From Haliea sp040222615 (GTDB lineage: Bacteria; Pseudomonadota; Gammaproteobacteria; Pseudomonadales; Halieaceae), in NCBI RefSeq assembly GCF_040222615.1, contig NZ_JAVKCQ010000116.1:1-11341 (forward strand): a stretch of 11,341 bases of DNA. The letters run 5' to 3'. The position numbers were made by a program, and so were the translations under genes. The first letter of the stretch is position 1, and each line of letters opens with the position of its first letter. Below are positions 1 to 5,225 of the stretch, in pieces. A model generated the notes under the pieces. That model was given only the letters and a program-made list of their open reading frames with translations. It was not told the origin of the DNA and searched no databases.

Positions 1-68
1 TTGCCGCAAAATGAGCAATACAGCAGCTTGCCACCGTCGTCGCCTGATTTTGTGGTGTCTTTACTCAT
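1..68 (-). CDS. clpX: ClpX, ATP-dependent Clp protease ATPase subunit (N-terminal fragment, cut by window edge)
   Basis: Only the first 22 codons are in the window; the gene continues past position 1. The ATG is the complement of 66-68. The translation begins MSKDTTKSGDDGGKLLYCSF followed by CG, the start of the ClpX zinc-binding domain. The first two zinc-ligand cysteines (C18 and C21, CxxC) are visible; the second pair would lie outside. ClpX is the AAA+ unfoldase that recognises substrates and feeds them into the ClpP chamber. It follows clpP on the same strand after a gap of about 107 nt, the usual tig-clpP-clpX order. Upstream of the ATG only a short AGGG-like ribosome-binding site is visible. 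The identification rests on a short but very characteristic N-terminus plus gene order. Confidence 0.93.
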   Translation of the reverse strand, partial: MSKDTTKSGDDGGKLLYCSFCG

Positions 69-141
69 GCTTTGCCCTGTGGTCTATGTGCTCTACTTAC
101 TCACCTTGTTCAAAGATGAAGTCTTTTCCCGCCATTTGCAA

Positions 142-163
142 GTCCCGCGGGACCGTGCCGCGG
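142..163 (-). other. GC-rich dyad in the clpP-clpX intergenic gap
   Basis: Two copies of the self-complementary hexamer CCGCGG (145-150 and 158-163) are separated by 7 nt, so minus-strand RNA could fold a 6-bp hairpin. The first copy also sits in a perfect 12-bp palindrome, GTCCCGCGGGAC (142-153), an alternative pairing or a DNA site. No U-tract follows on the minus strand, so this is not a classical intrinsic terminator. It could be an mRNA-processing or stabilising hairpin, or a site in a clpX promoter. Function unknown. Confidence 0.35.
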
Positions 164-175
164 AGAGGTCAGGCG

Positions 176-817
176 CTACTTAACCGCCGTGGCGCGACGG
201 TCGATGACCTCGTCTACCAGGCCGTACTCCTTGCTTTGCTCAGCATTCATGAAGCGGTCGCGCTCCGTATCGCGCTCGATGGTTTCAAGAGTCTGACCGG
301 TATGTTCTGCCATCAGTTCATTCAGGCGACGGCGAATGATCAGTATTTCACGGGCATGGATATCGATGTCCGACGCCTGACCGTGGGCGCCGCCGCTGGG
401 CTGGTGAATCATGGTGCGGGCGTTGGGCAGGATGAACCGCTTGCCCTTGGCGCCACCACCGAGCAGGAAAGCGCCCATGGATGCCGCCTGGCCAATACAC
501 ATGGTGCTGACATCGGGCTTGATGAACTGCATGGTGTCGTAGATCGACAGGCCAGCAGTAACCGAGCCCCCCGGCGAATTGATGTAGAGGTTGATGTCCT
601 TGTCCGGGTTCTCTGACTCCAGGAACAGCAGCTGCGCCACGATCAGGTTGGCCATGTGGTCCTCCACCGGCCCCACCACGAACACCACCCGCTCCTTGAG
701 CAAACGGGAGTAAATGTCATAGGAGCGCTCCCCGCGGGCAGTCTGCTCCACAACCATCGGGATCAAACCCAGGTTGTTTATGGTATTGCTGTTGCGGCCG
801 TCTGGCAGGTTTGACAT
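176..817 (-). CDS. clpP: ClpP, ATP-dependent Clp protease proteolytic subunit
   Basis: Serine peptidase that forms the tetradecameric barrel of the cytoplasmic ClpXP/ClpAP proteases. The protein is 213 aa, close to the 207-aa E. coli protein. The catalytic triad is visible as Ser113 in GQAASMGA, His138 in MIHQPSGG and Asp187 in ERDTERDRFM, a constant +2 offset from the E. coli precursor. The oligomer and active-site loop YINSPGGSV is at about 78-86. By alignment, residues 1-16 are an autocatalytically removed propeptide, with the mature protein starting near GLIPMVVEQ. The ATG at 817 has GAGGAA 10-15 nt upstream. It lies downstream of tig (gap 63 nt with a hairpin) and upstream of clpX. The order trigger factor, protease, unfoldase is conserved in gammaproteobacteria. 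Nothing is broken. Confidence 0.98.
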   Translation of the reverse strand: MSNLPDGRNSNTINNLGLIPMVVEQTARGERSYDIYSRLLKERVVFVVGPVEDHMANLIVAQLLFLESENPDKDINLYINSPGGSVTAGLSIYDTMQFIKPDVSTMCIGQAASMGAFLLGGGAKGKRFILPNARTMIHQPSGGAHGQASDIDIHAREILIIRRRLNELMAEHTGQTLETIERDTERDRFMNAEQSKEYGLVDEVIDRRATAVK

Positions 818-848
818 GGTTGGCTGTTCCTCAAACTATCAATCCGAA

Positions 849-871
849 GGGCGCCGCCACTGGTGGCGCCC
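849..871 (-). other. Stem-loop between tig and clpP, without U-tract
   Basis: In minus-strand RNA the arms GGGCGCC and GGCGCCC pair as a perfect 7-bp stem. An A-C mismatch and a further CC/GG closing a 3-nt loop lie inside. The sequence after it (TTCGGATTGATAG) has no U run, so strong termination is not expected. It lies directly after the tig stop and upstream of the clpP ribosome-binding site. This suggests partial attenuation, Rho-linked termination or an RNA-processing or stability element that sets tig and clpP levels apart. The role is inference. Confidence 0.5.
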
Positions 872-880
872 GGCGTTGTG

Positions 881-2206
881 TCAGCCCTGGTTCTGCTGGG
901 CCTGGGCGATCGCTTCCTGGTAAGTGCAGGGCTCGTCCGTGATCTCGGCCTCCTCCAGCAGTTTTTCCACCACCGAGTCCTCCAGCACCTTGGACTCAAC
1001 CGAAGCCAGCTGATCAGGGTTGCCATAGTACCAGTTGACGACCTCTTCCGAGTCCTGATAAGTCGCCGCCAACTCCTCGACGGTAGACCGCACCTTTGCC
1101 GGATCCGCCTTGAGCCCGTTTTTGCTGATCATCTCGGAAAGGATCAGGCCGAGCTTGACCCGGCGCTCGGCATTCTCGCGGAACATGTCATCGGGCAGGA
1201 TCGACTTCAGGTCAAGCCCTTCGGGAGCAGAACCCCCGAACTGCTGGAACATCTGCCCGCGCAGCGCGTCGATTTCCTGGCCCACCAGGGCCCGGGGGAC
1301 TTCCAGTGCCTTGTGCGCTTCCACCACCGCGTCCATGACTTGCTGCTTGACCTTGTTGTTTACGGCATTCTTGAGCTCCCGGCTCATATTTTCCGCCACT
1401 TCCTTGCGGAATTGTTCCTCACCGCCCTCTTCCACGCCGTAGAGCTTGAACAGGTCCTCGTCCAGTGGTGCCGGTGTCAGGGCCGTGACACGATTGACCT
1501 TGACCGCGAACTGTACGGCCGCACCGCGCAACTCTTCATTGTGATAGTCCTCGGGGAAGCTCAGCTCCAGGGTCTTTTCGTCCCCTGCCTGCATCCCTGC
1601 GACGCCATCCTCGAATCCGGGAATCATGCGCCCTGAGCCCAGCTCCAGGTCTGAGCCTTCGGCACTGCCGCCCTCGAAGGGCTCGCCGTCACGGGTGCCG
1701 GTATAATCGATATTGACCCGATCGCCAGTGGCCGCCGCCCGCGCCACATCGTCCCAGCTGCCCTGCTGCTTGCGGAACACATCAATAATGGTGTCGACAT
1801 CAGCATCGGTGACTTCAGCCACCGGCCGGTTCACTGCAAACCCGGACATTGTGACCACTTCCACTTCGGGAAACACTTCAAAGGTGGCCACATACTCCAG
1901 ATCCCTGCCAGGCTCCAGATGGCGAGGCTCGATGCTGGGCTGACCTGCGGGGCGCAGCTTCTCCTGCACCACTGCCTCCTGGAAGGAACGGCTCATCACC
2001 TCTCCCAGCACTTCCTGGCGAACGCCTGCGCCGAAACGCTGGCGCATTACCTTCATCGGCACCTTGCCGGGGCGGAAGCCGGGCAAGCGCACGTTCTTGG
2101 CCGCTTTCTGCAGCCGGGAATCGACCTCGCCGTCGACGCGCGCAGCGGGAACGCCTACGGTCAGACGTCGCTCCAGGCCTGAAGTCGTTTCAATGGACAC
2201 CTGCAT
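881..2206 (-). CDS. tig: Trigger factor, ribosome-associated chaperone and peptidyl-prolyl isomerase
   Basis: 441 aa, a normal length for the family. The N-terminal ribosome-docking signature GFRPGKVP is at residues 43-50, the position of GFRKGKVP in E. coli; it binds ribosomal protein L23 at the exit tunnel. The FKBP-type PPIase domain runs about 161-240, from GDRVNIDYTG through GSGRMIPGFEDGVAGM to VKVNRV. The rest is the helical C-terminal substrate cradle, ending in a Gln-rich tail. The ATG at 2206 is preceded by GAGGAA with good spacing. Trigger factor folds nascent chains in the cytoplasm. The gene starts 86 nt after the tRNA-Leu 3' end and may be partly co-transcribed with it. clpP follows after 63 nt and clpX after that. 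No anomalies are seen. Confidence 0.98.
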   Translation of the reverse strand: MQVSIETTSGLERRLTVGVPAARVDGEVDSRLQKAAKNVRLPGFRPGKVPMKVMRQRFGAGVRQEVLGEVMSRSFQEAVVQEKLRPAGQPSIEPRHLEPGRDLEYVATFEVFPEVEVVTMSGFAVNRPVAEVTDADVDTIIDVFRKQQGSWDDVARAAATGDRVNIDYTGTRDGEPFEGGSAEGSDLELGSGRMIPGFEDGVAGMQAGDEKTLELSFPEDYHNEELRGAAVQFAVKVNRVTALTPAPLDEDLFKLYGVEEGGEEQFRKEVAENMSRELKNAVNNKVKQQVMDAVVEAHKALEVPRALVGQEIDALRGQMFQQFGGSAPEGLDLKSILPDDMFRENAERRVKLGLILSEMISKNGLKADPAKVRSTVEELAATYQDSEEVVNWYYGNPDQLASVESKVLEDSVVEKLLEEAEITDEPCTYQEAIAQAQQNQG

Positions 2207-2261
2207 GGTTATTCCTCACAATCCAATCGGTAGGGGACGCCTCAGCGCCCAGTCATCAGGG

Positions 2262-2285
2262 GTGACCTTGCACCGGCAAGGCCAC
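2262..2285 (-). other. Strong hairpin just after tRNA-Leu, before tig
   Basis: Minus-strand RNA forms a 10-bp stem (GTGGCCTTGC pairing with GCAAGGTCAC, one G-U) closed by a CGGU tetraloop. It begins 7 nt after the CCA end of tRNA-Leu. CCCCTGATGACT follows, not a U-tract, so it is a poor intrinsic terminator. It probably marks or protects the tRNA 3' trailer and shapes the 5' leader of tig mRNA when the two are co-transcribed. The structure is seen directly; the role is inferred. Confidence 0.55.
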
Positions 2286-2292
2286 GGTAAGT

Positions 2293-2377
2293 TGGTGCGG
2301 AAGGAGAGACTCGAACTCTCACGCCTTGCGGCACTGGAACCTAAATCCAGCGCGTATACCAATTTCGCCACTTCCGC
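2293..2377 (-). tRNA. tRNA-Leu (anticodon UAG)
   Basis: An 85-nt class II tRNA with encoded CCA. The 7-bp acceptor stem pairs GCGGAAG (2371-2377) with CTTCCGC (2297-2303). The D arm has GCG/CGC stems around a GG-containing loop. The anticodon stem CTGGA/TCCAG encloses loop TTTAGGT, so the anticodon is UAG (complement of 2341-2343), reading CUN leucine codons. A long variable arm with GCC-GCAA-GGC follows, then the T arm GAGAG/CTCTC with loop TTCGAGT, discriminator A and CCA. It closely resembles E. coli leuW. It lies between the GH84 gene and tig on the same strand. I could not find a convincing promoter directly upstream. Confidence 0.97.
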
Positions 2378-2568
2378 TTGTCGGGAAACCACCATTGCGA
2401 TTGACCGGCACGCTGGAGAAAATCCTGCAAACATGCCGTAACTTTTTGATTCTTCTGGGGTAAATGCCCCATCAGAGCGCAATGTGGAGCTCTCACAAGG
2501 GCGCAGATTCTGCCACAAAGCCAGCCCCTGTACAACCGCGTCACCACCCCGGTGCACGCGCGGCAGAC
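2378..2568. other. Intergenic region between GH84 gene and tRNA-Leu
   Basis: No convincing gene in 191 nt. Near the GH84 stop the minus strand can fold a composite stem (2536-2563): CCGCG/CGCGG outside, CACC/GGTG inside. It has no U-tract, so it is at most a weak terminator. A small dyad GGGG-CATTTA-CCCC lies at 2457-2470. The tRNA promoter is expected in the tRNA-proximal part, but no good -35/-10 pair stands out; TTGCAG lacks a matching -10 at 16-18 nt. Confidence 0.4.
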
Positions 2569-3621
2569 TCAGTCTGTCAGGCAGGCCGGATCGAAGCCGT
2601 CCTCGCCGCGCAGCCAGCGCACCACCTCCGCGGCCGCGGCTCCCGGGAGCCCGCTGTAGAGCATCTCCAGGGCCTGCCGCCGGGGCTCCGACATGTCCAG
2701 CCCCAGGTCACGAAACAGGCCGCAGTCCCGCTGCAATTGCCCCCAGGTCTCGGCCCCGAGCACGCTGGCAGGAACACGGTCAGCCAGTCCATCGGCCCCC
2801 GTGTACAGCTGCGCCAGACCCAGCAGTGCCGGCAGCGAGCACAGCCCCTGGATCATCGGATTGCAGAAATGTCCGCGCAGGGCCGCGGAGCCCGAGCAGG
2901 ACCGCTGCGCCAGTGGATCCAGATACAAATGCCGGCTGCGCACCGCGCCGTCATTGACCGGGTAGTTGTCCCACAGCACCACCGGGCGCCCCAGGGCATC
3001 CTGCGCCTGCTCCAGGTCGGCCGCCGAAACCGCCGGCGAACAGACCTCGTTACCCGTCCACAATAAATCGACATCCGCGGGCAACAGACGCCCGAGATCA
3101 GCCCAGTAGGTTCTGGGGCGCCGACCAAAATGGCGCTCCAGAACCGCATCGAATGAGTAGTAGGTTGGGCACACCAGCACCCTCGAGGCCGCGGTCCAGG
3201 CGCGGATATCGGCAACAATTTCCGCCTGGCGGCCGGCGAGATCTGGCTGGGCACCGGGCATATCGTCAAACAGCACCGCAAGCAGGGGGGCCTGCAGCTG
3301 GTTGAGGCGCTCAATCTTGCCCTGCAACTGGCGCCGCTCCATTGCGCCGTACCCCGCATAGAGCAGAAACGGCGACAGGCCCACTCCGAAGCGCACTCCG
3401 GCGGCGGCAAAATGCGCGGCGAGTTCGCGCAATTGCCGCCATTCCCCTGGCGGCCAGTCGCGCTGCCACTGCTTGCGCAGAAAGGGGTCACCTTTCGGCG
3501 CGTACAGATAACTGTTGAGTCCAAGCTGGCGCAGGATACCGGCATATTCCAGGCGCAATTGATGGCTCCAGGGGCGGCCATAAAAGCCCTCGACGACACC
3601 GGCCAGGAACTCAGGGGGCAT
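2569..3621 (-). CDS. GH84-family beta-N-acetylglucosaminidase (bacterial O-GlcNAcase-like)
   Basis: 350 aa, essentially a single GH84 catalytic domain. Family hallmarks appear in order: GVVEGFYGRPWS (8-19), YLYAPKGDP (39-46, substrate Lys43), the catalytic Asp pair in LAVLFDDMPGA (D119, D120), CPTYYS (151-156), LWTGNEVCS (187-195), WDNYPVND (217-224) and CNPM (253-256). These match the Lys, Asp-Asp, Tyr, Asn/Asp and Asn positions of human OGA and bacterial GH84 enzymes, which cleave terminal beta-GlcNAc by substrate-assisted catalysis. I see no signal peptide, membrane segment or carbohydrate-binding module, so a cytoplasmic enzyme is likely. The true substrate is unknown: GlcNAc-protein, muropeptide or chitin-derived sugar. 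The ATG at 3621 has no good ribosome-binding site, and no in-frame start lies just upstream. No neighbouring sugar-metabolism gene hints at its job. Confidence 0.88.
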   Translation of the reverse strand: MPPEFLAGVVEGFYGRPWSHQLRLEYAGILRQLGLNSYLYAPKGDPFLRKQWQRDWPPGEWRQLRELAAHFAAAGVRFGVGLSPFLLYAGYGAMERRQLQGKIERLNQLQAPLLAVLFDDMPGAQPDLAGRQAEIVADIRAWTAASRVLVCPTYYSFDAVLERHFGRRPRTYWADLGRLLPADVDLLWTGNEVCSPAVSAADLEQAQDALGRPVVLWDNYPVNDGAVRSRHLYLDPLAQRSCSGSAALRGHFCNPMIQGLCSLPALLGLAQLYTGADGLADRVPASVLGAETWGQLQRDCGLFRDLGLDMSEPRRQALEMLYSGLPGAAAAEVVRWLRGEDGFDPACLTD

Positions 3622-3702
3622 GATTGCGCAGCCGCATATTACCTTTCGCGATAATTTTCAAGACATTTATTCCGAATCAGCCTAATAATCGACCTCTTAA
3701 CT

Positions 3703-3731
3703 GTGGAAAATTACCACTGATAGGCGATACT
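3703..3731 (+). promoter_or_regulatory. Weak sigma70-like promoter for the candidate plus-strand sRNA
   Basis: A GTGGAA box (3703-3708, 3 of 6 to TTGACA) and a GATACT box (3726-3731, 4 of 6 to TATAAT) are separated by exactly 17 nt in an AT-rich stretch. A start near 3736-3738 would place the first base at the foot of the first helix of the downstream structure. The boxes are poor matches, so activator dependence or another sigma factor is possible. The agreement with the RNA boundary is the main support. Confidence 0.35.
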
Positions 3732-3736
3732 TAAAG

Positions 3737-3864
3737 CGTGGTCGTTTATCCCCTGAATCTTTTAGGCGGCCGTGAGAGCACCTCTTCTGCTCTGCTAGGA
3801 AGCAATTCCTTTGTGTTTCACTCCTAATGGTCTTATTGGGTCCCTTCCGGGACCCTCTTTTTTT
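3737..3864 (+). ncRNA. Candidate structured small RNA, convergent to pilZ
   Basis: No protein gene occupies this stretch, yet the plus strand is almost entirely covered by consecutive helices. Helix 1 pairs CGTGGTCG (3737-3744) with CGGCCGTG (3767-3774), 8 bp with three G-U pairs. Inside it CCTGAA (3752-3757) pairs with TTTAGG (3761-3766). Immediately next, AGAGCA/TGCTCT (3775-3793) exposes a pyrimidine loop CCTCTTC. Then comes AGGAA/TTCCT (3797-3810) with a GCAA tetraloop. CCTAAT/ATTGGG (3823-3840) can form in competition with the last element, a clear intrinsic terminator. No downstream plus-strand gene exists, so this is not a leader. I do not recognise the family. The CCUCUUC loop could pair with purine-rich ribosome-binding sites, a common sRNA mode, but that is inference. 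Expression is unproven. Confidence 0.55.
3838..3864 (+). terminator. Rho-independent terminator, plus strand
   Basis: A perfect 7-bp stem GGGTCCC (3838-3844) / GGGACCC (3849-3855) with loop TTCC is followed at once by TCTTTTTTT (3856-3864). On the minus strand the hairpin is followed by AATAAG, not a U-tract, so it is directional. It ends plus-strand transcription 6 nt before the pilZ stop codon and should do little for the pilZ operon. The only plausible transcript it ends is the candidate sRNA. Confidence 0.82.
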
Positions 3865-3870
3865 GCGCTG

Positions 3871-4224
3871 CTACATAGTGTGAGTCGGGCGGTCCGAATT
3901 CAGGGAGCCCGCGAGATGGTTCTCGATCTTGCTGTTGGCGGCAGCATCCTGCTCACTGAACTGCACGCCGATACCCGCGGTCCTGTTGCCCTGGGCACCC
4001 CGGGGGGTGACCCAGACCACTCTGCCGGAAATGGGGATCTTCTCCGGCTCGTCCATCAGGGTCAGCAACATGAACACTTCATCGCCAACGCTGTAGCTCT
4101 TGTTGGTCGGCACGAACAGGCCGCCATGGTTGAGAAACGGCATATAGGCGGAATAGAGGACCGCCTTGTCCTTGATAGTCAGCGACAGAATGCCGTTGCG
4201 ACTGCCTGCGGCCGTATCATTCAT
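3871..4224 (-). CDS. pilZ: PilZ, type IV pilus assembly protein
   Basis: 117 aa, very close to Pseudomonas aeruginosa PilZ. The N-terminal NGILSLTIKDK (10-20), AYMPF and GGLFVPTNKSY blocks, the central WVTPRGAQGN (71-80) and the C-terminal SDRPTHTM are all present. As in that orthologue, the c-di-GMP motifs RxxxR and (D/N)xSxxG are absent or degenerate (NHGGLF in place of the latter), so this is the non-binding PilZ type. It is needed for pilus extension in the cytoplasm; partners known in other species are PilB and FimX. The ATG at 4224 has GGGAGA upstream. It starts 17 nt after holB and is the last gene of the tight fabF-pilZ operon. No intrinsic terminator for the minus strand follows. Confidence 0.96.
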   Translation of the reverse strand: MNDTAAGSRNGILSLTIKDKAVLYSAYMPFLNHGGLFVPTNKSYSVGDEVFMLLTLMDEPEKIPISGRVVWVTPRGAQGNRTAGIGVQFSEQDAAANSKIENHLAGSLNSDRPTHTM

Positions 4225-4241
4225 GATCGTATCTCCCTGCT

Positions 4242-5225
4242 TCAGGTGGGCATAGTAGCACTGCTGTCGCGCTCGCCAAAGCTGTCGTGCAGGCAGATCA
4301 GGACAGACTCCAGTACCAGCTGCGGGTTCGGGTTCGAACCGGCCGCGACCGCGCCACGCAGCGTTTGCAAACGGTCCAGCAGGCGAAACAGGGAACGACT
4401 GGCCCGCAAGCTGCCCGCTGTCTGGCGGCGCAGGTATTGCTGCACGAATACCGTGATCTCCTCCAGCGCCAGGGCCGGGTCCAGTTGACCGAACAAGGTG
4501 GCAACCGCGGCTACCGCGGGCTCGCCGGCAGCCAGGGCCTGCAGGCCCGCCTGCCGCGCCTGCAGGCTGTCACTGCCGGATTCGCGGTACAGGCGCTCTG
4601 CCCGCAACGGCATACCCGATGCGAGGCCCAGCAATTCAGCGCTGGCCTCCCGGGAGCCGGTCAGGTGGTCTAGCCAGGGCAGGCATTCTCCTGCGGAGGG
4701 CAGCGGCAATTTCAGCAGCTGGCAGCGAGAGCGCACCGTGGCGGGCACACCCTGCAAACGCTCGCAGGCGAGGATAATATGAGTACCGGCGGCGGGCTCT
4801 TCCAGGCATTTGAGGAGGGCATTGGCGGCGTTGGTGGTCATGGCCTCCGCCGGCGCCAGCACCAGCACCTTGCGGCTGCCGAATCCCGCGGTGCGAAAAG
4901 CGAACGCAATAGCCTCCCGGACCTGCTCAATCTTGATAACCTTGCTCTTCCCCTCCGGCTGCAGCCAGCGAAAATCGCCGTGGCTCCCGGACTGGCTGTA
5001 ACGGCACGCCGGGCAGTTGCCACAGTTGTGTCCCGCCTCAGGCTGGTGGCACAGCAGCAGACGCGCGAGGGCCAGTGCCAGGCGCGCCTTGCCGATATCG
5101 GCCGGCCCGGCCAACAGCAGCGCGTGGGGCAGCTGGGCCGACTGCAACTGTCCCTGCAGCTGGTTCCAGGCCGCGGTTTGCCACGGCAACGGCGCGCTGA
5201 CCGCTGGCAGTTCCAGGAGATTCAT
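4242..5225 (-). CDS. holB: DNA polymerase III subunit delta'
   Basis: 327 aa, a clamp-loader subunit that helps load the beta sliding clamp. The AAA+-like fold is visible but the P-loop is degenerate (GPADIGKA, 40-47), as expected for delta', which does not hydrolyse ATP. Four cysteines C59, C68, C71 and C74 have exactly the 9-3-3 spacing of the E. coli delta' zinc module. NALLKCLEEP (135-144) and the SRC-type RSRC (165-168) follow. The reading frame is open much further upstream, into tmk. The ATG at 5225 is chosen because it forms an ATGA overlap with the tmk stop, has a GGGG-rich site upstream and starts like other delta' proteins. pilZ follows after 17 nt. The tmk-holB-pilZ order is typical of pseudomonad-like gammaproteobacteria. 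Confidence 0.95.
   Translation of the reverse strand: MNLLELPAVSAPLPWQTAAWNQLQGQLQSAQLPHALLLAGPADIGKARLALALARLLLCHQPEAGHNCGNCPACRYSQSGSHGDFRWLQPEGKSKVIKIEQVREAIAFAFRTAGFGSRKVLVLAPAEAMTTNAANALLKCLEEPAAGTHIILACERLQGVPATVRSRCQLLKLPLPSAGECLPWLDHLTGSREASAELLGLASGMPLRAERLYRESGSDSLQARQAGLQALAAGEPAVAAVATLFGQLDPALALEEITVFVQQYLRRQTAGSLRASRSLFRLLDRLQTLRGAVAAGSNPNPQLVLESVLICLHDSFGERDSSATMPT

Noticed and set aside
2457..2470. GGGG-CATTTA-CCCC dyad upstream of tRNA-Leu as a terminator
   Set aside because: Only 4 bp and followed by an A-rich stretch, not a U-tract, on the minus strand.
2216..2557. Minus-strand open frame of 113 codons across the tRNA-Leu region
   Set aside because: It runs straight through the full tRNA-Leu(UAG) gene and its hairpin, has no recognisable protein features and no family resemblance; a chance open frame.
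2293..3621. Possible genomic island at tRNA-Leu carrying the GH84 gene
   Set aside because: The GH84 gene is on the 5' side of the tRNA, while islands usually insert at the 3' end. There is no integrase and I saw no repeated tRNA 3' fragment.
3620..3685. Short plus-strand ORF (21 codons) overlapping the GH84 start codon
   Set aside because: Its apparent GGGGG ribosome-binding site comes from the Pro codons of the opposite gene, and the peptide has no visible features. It also ends before the candidate sRNA promoter.
3838..3855. The 3838-3855 hairpin as the terminator of the pilZ operon
   Set aside because: On the minus strand the stem is preceded by an A-tract and followed by AATAAG. The U-tract exists only for plus-strand transcription.
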